Shown piece after piece: positions 25,928-34,275 of a stretch of 64,000 nt of DNA. Made by a program: the position numbers and the translations under genes. Numbering within the stretch: the stretch's first letter is position 1; each line of letters opens with the position of its first letter. Source of the DNA: Streptomyces umbrinus (lineage in GTDB: Bacteria; Actinomycetota; Actinomycetes; Streptomycetales; Streptomycetaceae). The DNA lies in NCBI RefSeq assembly GCF_030817415.1, contig NZ_JAUSZI010000002.1, positions 2,604,001 through 2,668,000 of the forward strand. The letters run 5' to 3'. A model generated the notes under the pieces. The model had not been told where the DNA came from. It was given only the letters and a program-made list of their open reading frames with translations, and searched no databases.

Positions 25928-27163
25928 GTGCCCGACGACGCACGAGCACGACAGCGCACGGGGACCGGGCTGGGCCTGCTCCTGGCCCTGGTCCTCGGCG
26001 CCGTGCTGCTCACCGCCCTCCCGGAGGACGACGACCGGGAGGGCGCCTGCCAGGCCCGTACGGTCGCCTCCTGGTCCCCGGACCGGGACCTCACGGGCGA
26101 GTTCGCGCGGTACGGGGACGACGCCTCGCGGGCCGACGACTGGACCGGCGGCGACGGCACGCACTCGGTGCGGCTGCCGGACGGCCGGGTGCTGTGGCTG
26201 TTCTCGGACACGTATCTCGGCCAGGTGTACCGCCCGCCCAACCCGGCGGGCGAGTCCTACGCGTGGCGGGACACCACCGCGCCCCTGGTGCGCAACTCGG
26301 CCGTGGTCATGGACGACGGCCGTCTCCAACGCACGCTGCCCGCACCGCTGTTCGCGGACCCGGCCCCCGGCCAGTGGCGCTGGCCGGTGGCCGCCCGCGT
26401 CGAGCCCCGCTCCCCCGGCTCGTCCGAGCAGGTCGTACGGGTCGTGCTGTGGACGCGAACGACCGGCACGTACCCCTGGATCTACGGGGTGCCGACGGCC
26501 ACCGAGGTCGCCACGCTCTCGCTGCCCGACCTGCGGCTCGAAGGCATCGTGCGGGTCCTCGACCAGCAGCGGGTCCAGGACCCGGCGAAGCGGGTGCTGT
26601 TCGGCACGACCGCGCTGACCGACGACGGGGACTGGTCGTACGTCTTCGGCGGCGACGACGCGCGGGCGGCCGCCCAGCCGGCGTCGAAGGCGTACGTCGC
26701 GCGTGTGCCCCGGGGCCGGCTCGCGGATCCCGGCGCGTGGCGGTACTGGGACGGCGAGCGGTGGACCATCCCCTCGCTCATGAAGCCCGTGCTGGGCGAC
26801 GGCGGGCGGAAGGGGGTGGGCAGCGCCTTCACGGTCGCCCGCGACGGGGGCACGTATGTGCTGTTCACGATGGCGGCGGGCGCCGAGGGGCTGACGACCG
26901 TCACCTCGTACTGGGCGTGCTCCCCCACCGGGCCCTGGCACGGGCCCGGCAAGGGCTTCAGCCCGCCGCTGCCGGAGCAGGGGGCGGGCGTGGCCGCGTA
27001 CAACCCTCAGCTCCATCCGACGGTGAGCCGCGGCAGGCTCGTGCTCAGCTACGACGTCAACTGGCTGGACGCGAACGGCGGGGTCACGGCACAGGCGAAC
27101 CTCAGCCGGAACGTGTCCCTGTACCGACCGCGATTCGTGACTCTGCGGCTGGGGCCGGGGTGA
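25928..27163 (+). CDS. Membrane-anchored or secreted DUF4185-like beta-propeller protein
   Basis: 411 residues from GTG 25928, 10 nt after the sialidase stop, so probably co-transcribed. One N-terminal hydrophobic segment (LGLLLALVLGAVLLTALP), then a five-bladed-propeller-like domain with the pattern DGTHSVRLPDGRVLWLFSDTY, LVRNSAVVMDDG, and YNPQLHPTVSRGRLVLSYDV near the end. These features recall DUF4185 and GH43/GH32-like folds, but catalytic residues cannot be assigned. Pairing with a sialidase hints at glycan processing. The last 62 bp overlap the convergent BASS transporter gene. Confidence 0.8.
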   Translation: MPDDARARQRTGTGLGLLLALVLGAVLLTALPEDDDREGACQARTVASWSPDRDLTGEFARYGDDASRADDWTGGDGTHSVRLPDGRVLWLFSDTYLGQVYRPPNPAGESYAWRDTTAPLVRNSAVVMDDGRLQRTLPAPLFADPAPGQWRWPVAARVEPRSPGSSEQVVRVVLWTRTTGTYPWIYGVPTATEVATLSLPDLRLEGIVRVLDQQRVQDPAKRVLFGTTALTDDGDWSYVFGGDDARAAAQPASKAYVARVPRGRLADPGAWRYWDGERWTIPSLMKPVLGDGGRKGVGSAFTVARDGGTYVLFTMAAGAEGLTTVTSYWACSPTGPWHGPGKGFSPPLPEQGAGVAAYNPQLHPTVSRGRLVLSYDVNWLDANGGVTAQANLSRNVSLYRPRFVTLRLGPG

Positions 27164-28145
27164 CGGGCCGCTCCGCCTCGGGGTCGCGGGAGCGGCGTTT
27201 GGCGATGACCGCGCAGACCATGAGCTGCATCTGGTGGAAGAGCATCAGCGGCAGGACGGCCAGAGAGGCGTGGGCGCCGAACAGCACGCTCGCCATGGGC
27301 AGTCCGGACGCCAGGGACTTCTTCGACCCGGCGAACTGGATGGCGATGCGGTCCTCGCGGTTGAAGCCGAGCGCCTTCGAGCCGTACCAGGTGATCGCCA
27401 GCATCACGGCGAGCAGCACGGCCTCGACCGCCAGCAGACCGCCCAGGCGCAGCGGGCTGACCTGGTGCCAGATGCCCTGCACCATGCCCTCGCTGAACGC
27501 GGTGTAGACGACGAGCAGGATCGAGCCGCGGTCGACGTATCCGAGGACCTTCTTGTGGCGCGCGATGAAGCCGCCGATCCATCGCCGCAGCAACTGCCCG
27601 GCCAGGAACGGCACGAGCAGCTGGAGCACGATCTTGAGGAGCGAGTCGGCGGAGAATCCGCCGCCGCTGCCGCCGAGGAGGGCCGCCGCGAGCAGCGGGG
27701 TGAGCACGATGCCCACGAGGGAGGAGAAGGAGCCCGCGCAGATCGCGGCCGGAACGTTTCCGCGCGCCATCGAGGTGAAGGCGATCGAGGACTGGACCGT
27801 GGACGGGACCAGGGTGAGGAAGAGCAGACCGGTGTAGAGCGAGTGGTTCAGGACCACCGGTTCGAGGCCGCGGGCCGCCAGGCCGAGCAGCGGGAACAGT
27901 ACGAACGTACAGGCCAGGACCGTGATGTGGAGCCGCCAGTGCCGTACGCCGTCCATCGCCTCACGGGTGGACAGGCGGGCCCCGTAGAGGAAGAAGAGGA
28001 AGGCGATCGCCGCGGTGGAGGCGCCGGACGCGACCTCGGCTCCGGTCCCCCGGGCGGGCAGAAGGGCGGCGAGCCCCACCGTCCCGAGCAGCAGCAGGAT
28101 GTACGGGTCGATCGGCAGCCAGGACGGCCACTTCAGGCGTTTCAC
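27102..28145 (-). CDS. Bile acid:sodium symporter (BASS)-family transporter
   Basis: 347 residues from GTG 28145. Ten hydrophobic helices of the SLC10/BASS fold, with the characteristic TLVPSTVQSSIAFTSMARGN and, in the second half, AGSKKSLASGLPMASVLFG. Bacterial members carry organic acids, pantoate or arsenite-like compounds with sodium. A LysR regulator gene is divergent and 146 bp away, the usual layout for a substrate-induced transporter. Its 3' end runs antisense into the DUF4185-like gene for 62 bp. Confidence 0.92.
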   Translation of the reverse strand: MKRLKWPSWLPIDPYILLLLGTVGLAALLPARGTGAEVASGASTAAIAFLFFLYGARLSTREAMDGVRHWRLHITVLACTFVLFPLLGLAARGLEPVVLNHSLYTGLLFLTLVPSTVQSSIAFTSMARGNVPAAICAGSFSSLVGIVLTPLLAAALLGGSGGGFSADSLLKIVLQLLVPFLAGQLLRRWIGGFIARHKKVLGYVDRGSILLVVYTAFSEGMVQGIWHQVSPLRLGGLLAVEAVLLAVMLAITWYGSKALGFNREDRIAIQFAGSKKSLASGLPMASVLFGAHASLAVLPLMLFHQMQLMVCAVIAKRRSRDPEAERPVTPAPAAESRIAVGTGTRSG

Positions 28146-28265
28146 GGTGCTCCGTTGCTCAGTCGATCAGTCGGTTCAGCGCCGGCGGTTCAGCGCCAGC
28201 TCGTGCCCTCTCCATCGTCCTCCTCGGACCCTTGATCGGGAATCCGTCATACCACTCTGACTGTC

Positions 28266-28280
28266 ATCATGAATCGCGAT
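28266..28280. promoter_or_regulatory. LysR-type T-N11-A box in the BASS/LysR intergene
   Basis: ATCATGAATCGCGAT, 12 bp before the regulator's start codon, has ATC/GAT ends and the T-N11-A form typical of LysR sites. It is AT-richer than its surroundings. Confidence 0.45.
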
Positions 28281-28291
28281 AGCCTGAGGGT

Positions 28292-29158
28292 GTGTACGAC
28301 CCTTCACAGCTGCGAACGTTCCTGGCGGTGGCCCAGACGCTGAGCTTCACTCAGGCGGCCCGGCGGCTCGGGCTGCGCCAGTCCACGGTCAGCCAGCATG
28401 TGCGGCGCCTGGAGGACACCGCCGGGCGGCAGCTGTTCTCGCGGGACACCCACTCCGTGGAGCTGACGGAGGACGGCGAGGCGATGCTCGGCTTCGCGCG
28501 CCGCATCCTGGAGGCCCACGAGCAGGCGGCGGCGTTCTTCACGGGGACGCGGCTGCGCGGCCGGCTGCGCTTCGGCGCCTCGGAGGACTTCGTCCTCACC
28601 CGCCTCACCGAGATCCTGGAGGGCTTCCGTCACGACCATCCGGAGGTCGACCTGGAGCTGACGGTCGAGCTCTCGGGCACCCTGCACGAGCAACTGGCCG
28701 AAGGAAAGCTCGACCTGGTGCTGGCCAAGCGCCGCCCCGAGGACCCGCGCGGCGAACTGGTCTGGCACGACCGCCTGGTCTGGATCGGCGCGGAGCGGCT
28801 CCGGCTGGACCCCGAGCGTCCGGTCCCGCTGATCGTCTACCCGCCGCCGGGCATCACCCGCGCCCTCGCCCTTGAGGCGCTGGAACGGCAGGGCCGCGCC
28901 TGGCGCATCGCCTGCACCAGCGGCAGCCTCAACGGCCTCATCGCGGCCGCCCGGGCGGGCCTCGGCGTCATGGCCCACTCCCGCGGCCTCGTCCCCCCGG
29001 GCCTCGTCCGCATCCCCGACCGCGCCGGCCTCCCCGAACTCGGCGAGGTCGACTTCGTCCTCGTACACGCCAAACGCCACACGGCGGCCAAGAGCGCGGC
29101 GGACGCGCTGGCGTCGTCGATCCTGGCGGGCGGAGTCGGACTTCACCGAACTCGCTGA
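28292..29158 (+). CDS. LysR-family transcriptional regulator
   Basis: 288 residues from GTG 28292. N-terminal HTH: YDPSQLRTFLAVAQTLSFTQ and ARRLGLRQSTVSQHVRRLED. The C-terminal effector domain is the usual two-lobe binder (RLRFGASEDFVLTRLTEILE, then LDLVLAKRRPEDPRGELVWH). The Leu-rich stretch GLIAAARAGLGVMAHSRGLV is standard. It is divergent from the BASS transporter and is the obvious candidate to regulate it. Confidence 0.95.
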   Translation: MYDPSQLRTFLAVAQTLSFTQAARRLGLRQSTVSQHVRRLEDTAGRQLFSRDTHSVELTEDGEAMLGFARRILEAHEQAAAFFTGTRLRGRLRFGASEDFVLTRLTEILEGFRHDHPEVDLELTVELSGTLHEQLAEGKLDLVLAKRRPEDPRGELVWHDRLVWIGAERLRLDPERPVPLIVYPPPGITRALALEALERQGRAWRIACTSGSLNGLIAAARAGLGVMAHSRGLVPPGLVRIPDRAGLPELGEVDFVLVHAKRHTAAKSAADALASSILAGGVGLHRTR

Positions 29159-29175
29159 GTCCCGGGGGGCGTCCC

Positions 29176-29243
29176 TTCAGGGGCGCGGGGCTGTCACATC
29201 ATGCGGCTCCGCCGCGCGGGCGCGACAAGCCACAACGAACCCG
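29176..29243 (+). repeat. Dispersed palindromic repeat, long variant
   Basis: AGGGGCGCGGGGCTGTCACA followed by TCATGCGGCTCCGCCGCGCG and GCCACAACGAACCCGC. This variant carries an extra TGCGGCTCCGCCGC hairpin, also present in inverted orientation near 34099. It fills the gap between the convergent LysR and Lrp genes. Confidence 0.75.
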
Positions 29244-29268
29244 CAGACACAACGCACCCCGCGAAGCG

Positions 29269-30243
29269 CTAACGCGTCCGCTGCTGATAGGTCAGCTGCT
29301 TCACCCGCCGCAAGAACGGCGACGTCTCCACATGCTGCACCCCCTCAAGCCGCCCAAGCGTCCGACTCACATACGCGTAGAGCGCGGCGGTATCCGGCGC
29401 GACAACGGTGGCGACCAGATTGGACGGCCCCGCCGTAGCCGCCGCATGCGCGATCTCCTCGTGCTCGGCGAGTACACTCCCCACCGCGTCCATCGCCCCC
29501 GGCGCCGCCGTGATCCACAGGATGGCCCCGACGGAGAACCCGACCAGCGTGGTGTCGTACTCGATGTCGACGAACAGCGCACCGGAGCCGAGCAGTTGGC
29601 CGAGCCGCCGCTTGACGGCGGACTCCGACCGCCCGGTGGCCCGCTGCAGCTCCGGGTACGTGGCACGGCCGTCCCGTTCGAGGGCGGCGACCAGCGGCTC
29701 GTCCTCGGCGGTGATCCGCGCGGGCCCGGCGTCGGGAACCGGCGCCGGCCGCAGCGCGGCGACCTGCTCACCGGTGAGCGGCCCGTGCTTGACCAGCCAG
29801 CCCACCGGGCCGCCGAAGAACGTGTGCAGCAGCTGGAAGGCCCGGATCTCCACGATGTGCGGCGTCCGCGGAAGCTTGCCGAGCAGCAGGTCGTCCTGAT
29901 CGCCCGCGGTACGGGGCCGGGTCATGCAGACGACCTCCGTGCCGCCCGAGGTAAGGCCGATCCAGGCCGTGTCGGGGCGGCGCGCCAGGGCGTTCGCGAT
30001 GGTCTCCGCGCCGTCCGGCGCGCAGCGCAGCCGGAGGATCCAGTCCTCCCGGCCGAGCTTCCTGTTGTTGCGTACGGCGACGACCCGCAGGCCGCCCTCG
30101 GAGAGCAGCCTGCGGTAGCGGCGGGCCACGGTCTGGTCCGAGACGCCGAGGGCGGCGGCGATGCGGCTGAAGGGGGCACGTCCGTCGATCTCCAGTGCGT
30201 GGAGGAGTTCCACGTCGAGCGCGTCGAAGGTGGGGGATTCCAT
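29269..30243 (-). CDS. Lrp/AsnC-family regulator with two tandem modules
   Basis: 324 residues, about twice the usual Lrp length. Two HTH units are visible: DALDVELLHALEIDGRAPFS with ALGVSDQTVARRYRRL, and a second EPLVAALERDGRATYPELQR with RSESAVKRRLGQL. Each is followed by an AsnC-type ligand domain. It is divergent from a DHA2 exporter 138 bp away, which it may regulate. Such double-headed Lrp proteins occur in actinobacteria; the effector is unknown. Confidence 0.9.
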   Translation of the reverse strand: MESPTFDALDVELLHALEIDGRAPFSRIAAALGVSDQTVARRYRRLLSEGGLRVVAVRNNRKLGREDWILRLRCAPDGAETIANALARRPDTAWIGLTSGGTEVVCMTRPRTAGDQDDLLLGKLPRTPHIVEIRAFQLLHTFFGGPVGWLVKHGPLTGEQVAALRPAPVPDAGPARITAEDEPLVAALERDGRATYPELQRATGRSESAVKRRLGQLLGSGALFVDIEYDTTLVGFSVGAILWITAAPGAMDAVGSVLAEHEEIAHAAATAGPSNLVATVVAPDTAALYAYVSRTLGRLEGVQHVETSPFLRRVKQLTYQQRTR

Positions 30244-30381
30244 CGGTGGACCGCATTTCCGTGTCGGTATCTGCCGTCATTTCGTCACCGATCACCTGGA
30301 TCGTCCGGCGGCGTCTCATCGTACGAGGGACGCACGGAGAGGCACGCACGAGGCGTGCCGTGGGACGAGGAGTTGTTGAGG

Positions 30382-31875
30382 ATGCGTACATGGGGACCGC
30401 TCACGGCGGTCTGTCTGGGCACGTTCATGCTGCTGCTGGACGTGACGATCGTGATCGTGGCGCTGCCCGACATCGCGCGGGCGCTGGACGCCTCGCTGAG
30501 CGATCTGCAGTGGGTCGTCGACGGGTACGCGCTCGCGCTCGCCGCGCTGTTGCTCGCGGCGGGCGCGGCGGCCGACGTGCTGGGCCGGCGCCGGGTGCAT
30601 GTGGTGGGTGTCGTGCTGTTCGCGGCGGCCTCGCTGTGGTGCGGGCTCGCGTCCGGGCCGGGGATGCTGGTGGCGGCGCGCGGGGTGCAGGGGGTGGGCG
30701 CGGCCGCGATGTTCGCGACGACGCTGCCGCTGCTGGGCTCGGTGTACCAGGGAGGGCAGCGGTCGGCCGCGCTCGGCGTGTGGGGCGCGGTGAGCGGTTC
30801 CGCGGCCGCGGTCGGGCCGCTGGTCGGCGGGCTGCTCGCCGAGGGGCCCGGCTGGCGGTGGATCTTCTTCGTCAACCTGCCGGTGAGTGTGGCCTCGGTG
30901 TGGCTGACCCTGCGGGTGGTGCCCGAGTCGCGCGGCCCACGCGAGATGCGGGTGGACTGGGCGGGTACGGCGACGTTCGCGTGCTTCGCGGGGGCGACGA
31001 CATACGCGACGGTGCGGGCCGGGTCGGACGGCTGGACGTCGACGCCCACTGTGGTGTCGTACATGCTCGCGGCGCTCTCGCTGCTCTGCTTCGTCCTCGC
31101 CGAGCGGCGGGCGGCCCATCCGCTGCTCGATCTCGCACTGCTGCGCAGGCCGGCGTTCGTGGGCGTGATGCTGGGCGCGCTGGCCTTCAACGCGGCGGCG
31201 TTCGGCGTGATCCCGTATCTCTCGATCTGGCTGCAGACGCTGGAGGGGATGAGCCCGGTGCGGGGCGGTCTTGTGCTGCTGCCGCTGACCGGGGCCTCGG
31301 TCGTCGCGTCTGTGCTCGTCGGCAAGCTGCTGCACGGCGTCCCGGCGCGGATCACCGTCGGCGGCGGGCTGCTGCTCATCGGGGCCGGCATGTTCTGCCA
31401 GGCCGTGCTCGACGCGGGCACCACCTGGACGGTCCTCGTGCCGGGTCTGGTCCTGGTGGGCCTCGGTACGGGTCTGGTCGCCCCGACGCTCGCGGGCGCC
31501 GCGCTGGCCACCGTACGGCCCGAACGCGCGGGCATGGCCGGCGGCGCGGTCAACACCTCGCGGCAGCTCGGGTACGCGCTCGGCGTGGCCGTCTTCGGCA
31601 CGGTCCTCACGTCCCGGATGCGGGACACCCTCCCGCACGAGGCCGCCCACACCCTCGCGGGCGGCGGTGCGGAGGCCCTGCGGGGCACCTTCTCCCCCCA
31701 CACCCTCCACGCGGCCTTCGCCTCGGGCCTGAACACGGCAGCCGTGGTGGCGGGTGTGACGGGAACGCTCGCGGGTGCGCTGATCCTGTTGCTGGTGCGC
31801 GCACCTCGCCCACACCCGACCCCACCGCTCGACAGCCCGGCCCCGGAGGAGAGGGTCCCGGCACCGCGCCCCTAG
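30382..31875 (+). CDS. DHA2-type MFS exporter (EmrB/QacA-like, about 14 helices)
   Basis: 497 residues from ATG 30382 with GAGGAG upstream; the open frame is longer but earlier codons antisense the Lrp gene. Helix 1 motif LLLDVTIVIVALPDIARAL (motif D1-like), WVVDGYALALAALLLAAGAA, LGRRRVHVVG (motif A) and helix 5 motif C GVWGAVSGSAAAVGPLVGG mark a drug/proton antiporter. The C-terminal tail is Pro-rich. Probably exports a toxic or signalling small molecule under control of the divergent Lrp-type regulator. Confidence 0.92.
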   Translation: MRTWGPLTAVCLGTFMLLLDVTIVIVALPDIARALDASLSDLQWVVDGYALALAALLLAAGAAADVLGRRRVHVVGVVLFAAASLWCGLASGPGMLVAARGVQGVGAAAMFATTLPLLGSVYQGGQRSAALGVWGAVSGSAAAVGPLVGGLLAEGPGWRWIFFVNLPVSVASVWLTLRVVPESRGPREMRVDWAGTATFACFAGATTYATVRAGSDGWTSTPTVVSYMLAALSLLCFVLAERRAAHPLLDLALLRRPAFVGVMLGALAFNAAAFGVIPYLSIWLQTLEGMSPVRGGLVLLPLTGASVVASVLVGKLLHGVPARITVGGGLLLIGAGMFCQAVLDAGTTWTVLVPGLVLVGLGTGLVAPTLAGAALATVRPERAGMAGGAVNTSRQLGYALGVAVFGTVLTSRMRDTLPHEAAHTLAGGGAEALRGTFSPHTLHAAFASGLNTAAVVAGVTGTLAGALILLLVRAPRPHPTPPLDSPAPEERVPAPRP

Positions 31876-32223
31876 GGGCGCGGGGAACTGCGCGACCAGC
31901 CCCCACGAACCCGCAGGTCACAACCGACAAACCCGCGGCAACGGCCGTCTGCCGTGCGCCCCCGGTCGTGGGCTGAGCGCGCAGTTCCCCGCGCCCCTGA
32001 CGGTGCGCAGCGCGGCGTAAGTGGCTCGTACAGATTCCGTGGAGATTACGGGTCCGAAACTTACGGAAGAGTAAGGATTCTGTCCCGGCCAGCACCCTTG
32101 TGGCCGTATTTCAACGGTTGACCAGTGCGTACCCCCGCCCTCACACGGATTCGGCGCCCCTCCCGCCGAGGAGCATGGTGGGGTAGCTTTCACGGCGCTG
32201 TGGAGCACCACAAGGAGCGGGGA
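31876..32223. repeat. 348-bp gene-free stretch with two opposed copies of the dispersed repeat
   Basis: One copy (31865-31913, GCGCGGGGAACTGCGCGACC) points right and a second (31970-32001, GCGCGCAGTTCCCCGCGCCC) points left, so together they can fold into one large stem. To the right, up to the start of the acyl-CoA synthetase, the DNA is AT-richer (TACAGATTCCGTGGAGATTA region) and should contain that gene's promoter. I see no gene. Confidence 0.65.
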
Positions 32224-34050
32224 TTGCGCGAGTTCACCAACCCTCCCCTGGCGTCGGCACCGCCGGTGGGCGGCCTGGCCGATGCCGTGTTCGAACATGC
32301 CCAGGAGGATCCGCTCTACATCGCGCTCGGCCGCAAGGACGACGAGGGCCAGTGGCGCGATGTGACGTCCGCCGAGTTCCGGGACGAGGTCCTGGCGCTG
32401 GCCAAGGGTTTGCTCGCGCACGGCATCCGCTTCGGCGACCGGGTCGCGATCATGTCCCGTACGCGCTACGAGTGGACCCTCTTCGACTTCGCGCTCTGGT
32501 CGATCGGCGCGCAGGTCGTGCCCATCTACCCCACCTCGTCGGCCGAGCAGGTCTTCTGGATGCTGCACGACGCGCAGGTGTCGGCCGCGATGGTGGAACA
32601 CGAGGACCACGCGATGACCATCGCCACGGTCATCGACCGGCTGCCGACACTGCACAAGCTGTGGCAGCTGGACACGGGCGCGGTGCAGGAGTTGTACGAG
32701 GCCGGCGGGCACATCGACGACGAGGTGGTGCACCGGCACCGGCGGGCGGTCACGCCCGAGTCGACGGCGACGATCATCTACACGTCCGGAACGACCGGCC
32801 GCCCCAAGGGCTGTGTCCTCTCCCACGCGAACTTCATGTTCGAGTCGGACACGGTCACCGAGCGCTGGGAGCCGCTGTTCCACTCCAAGCGCGGCGACCA
32901 GGCGGCCACCTTGCTGTTCCTGCCGCTGGCGCACGTCTTCGGGCGGATGGTGCAGGTCGCGGCGATCCGCGGGCGGGTCAAATTCGGCCATCAGCCGCAG
33001 TTGAACGCGGCGGCCCTGCTGCCGGATCTGGCCGCTTTCCAGCCGACGTTCTTTCTCGCGGTGCCCTACATCTTCGAGAAGGTCTTCAACGCGGCGCGCA
33101 GGAAGGCGGAGCGGGAGGGCAGGGCAGGCCCGTTCGAGAAGGCCGTCGAGGTCGCCGTGCGCTACGCGGACGCGGCGGAGGCGAAGGCGTGGGGCATCGG
33201 CCCCGGCCCCTCGGCGGCGCTCCGGGTGCAGCACCAGCTGTTCGACAAGCTTGTCTACTCCAAGATCCGGGCCGCGATGGGCGGTCGCATCAAGCACGCG
33301 ATGTCCGGCGGCTCGGCGATGGACCGGCGGCTCGGGCTGTTCTTCGCGGGTGCCGGTGTGCAGATCTACGAGGGGTACGGGCTCACCGAGTCCACGGCGG
33401 CCGCGACCGCCAACCCGCCCGAGCGCACCCGGTACGGCACCGTCGGGCAGCCCATCCCGGGCACGACCGTGCACATCGCGGACGACGGCGAGATCTGGCT
33501 GAGCGGCTCCAACATCTTCCAGGGGTATCTCAACGACCCGAAGGCCACCGACGCGGCCCTGCACGACGGCTGGCTCGCCACCGGTGACCTGGGCGCGCTC
33601 GACGAGGACGGCTATCTCACCATCACCGGGCGCAAGAAGGAGATCCTGGTGACCTCCGGCGGCAAGAGCGTCTCGCCGGGGATCCTGGAGGAGCGGGTGC
33701 GTGACCATCCGCTGGTCGCGCAGTGCATCGTCGTCGGCAACGACCGGCCGTACATCGCCGCGCTCGTCACGCTCGACGGGGAGGCCGTCGAACACTGGCT
33801 GCAGATGCGGGACAAGCCCCAGCTGTCTCCGTCGGAGCTGGTCCGGGACCCCGATCTGGAGACCGAGGTGCGCCGCGCCGTGGTCGCCGCGAACACCCTC
33901 GTCTCCCAGGCCGAGTCGATCCGCACGTTCCGGATACTGGCCCACCAGTTCACCGAGGAACACGGGTTGCTCACGCCCTCCCTGAAACTGAAGCGCAAGG
34001 CGATCGAGAACGCGTACGGGGCAGAGGTCGAGGCGCTCTATCGGGCCTGA
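32224..34050 (+). CDS. Long-chain fatty acid-CoA ligase/AMP-dependent synthetase
   Basis: 608 residues if it starts at TTG 32224, chosen because GGAG lies 6 nt upstream; a longer open frame begins at 32125. AMP-binding motifs: TIIYTSGTTGRPKGCVLSHA (P-loop), the linker/gate YEGYGLTESTAAA, WLATGDLGALDEDGYLTITG and GRKKEILVTSGGKSVSP. This long FadD15-like class activates long-chain fatty acids to acyl-CoA. It is monocistronic, with no beta-oxidation genes beside it. Confidence 0.93.
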   Translation: MREFTNPPLASAPPVGGLADAVFEHAQEDPLYIALGRKDDEGQWRDVTSAEFRDEVLALAKGLLAHGIRFGDRVAIMSRTRYEWTLFDFALWSIGAQVVPIYPTSSAEQVFWMLHDAQVSAAMVEHEDHAMTIATVIDRLPTLHKLWQLDTGAVQELYEAGGHIDDEVVHRHRRAVTPESTATIIYTSGTTGRPKGCVLSHANFMFESDTVTERWEPLFHSKRGDQAATLLFLPLAHVFGRMVQVAAIRGRVKFGHQPQLNAAALLPDLAAFQPTFFLAVPYIFEKVFNAARRKAEREGRAGPFEKAVEVAVRYADAAEAKAWGIGPGPSAALRVQHQLFDKLVYSKIRAAMGGRIKHAMSGGSAMDRRLGLFFAGAGVQIYEGYGLTESTAAATANPPERTRYGTVGQPIPGTTVHIADDGEIWLSGSNIFQGYLNDPKATDAALHDGWLATGDLGALDEDGYLTITGRKKEILVTSGGKSVSPGILEERVRDHPLVAQCIVVGNDRPYIAALVTLDGEAVEHWLQMRDKPQLSPSELVRDPDLETEVRRAVVAANTLVSQAESIRTFRILAHQFTEEHGLLTPSLKLKRKAIENAYGAEVEALYRA

Positions 34051-34098
34051 CGGCCGATGCGCGCCGGGCGACCGCGTCGTGTGTGAGCTGCGCGTTGA

Positions 34099-34164
34099 GT
34101 GTGGCTGGTCGCGCCCACGCGGCGGAGCCGCACAATGTCACAGCCCCGCGCCCCCAAAGGGGCA
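34099..34164 (-). repeat. Dispersed palindromic repeat, long variant
   Basis: GTGTGGCTGGTCGCGCCCAC, then GCGGCGGAGCCGCACAATGT and CACAGCCCCGCGCCCC. It is the inverted counterpart of the copy at 29176, including the GGCGGAGCCG hairpin. It lies between the acyl-CoA synthetase and the next gene. Confidence 0.75.
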
Positions 34165-34275
34165 TGCCTCAGCTCGACCATTCCTGATGGATCGTCAGGT
34201 ATCGATGCGTCAGATATTGACGGGTCGTCAGATCGCACGGATTATTTCGGTCACCCGACGGAGGGGGACCCGACT

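Noticed and set aside
27102..27163. Wrong stop or start assignment causing the convergent overlap
   Set aside because: Both reading frames keep family-like or consistent sequence to their stops, so the 62-bp overlap appears real.
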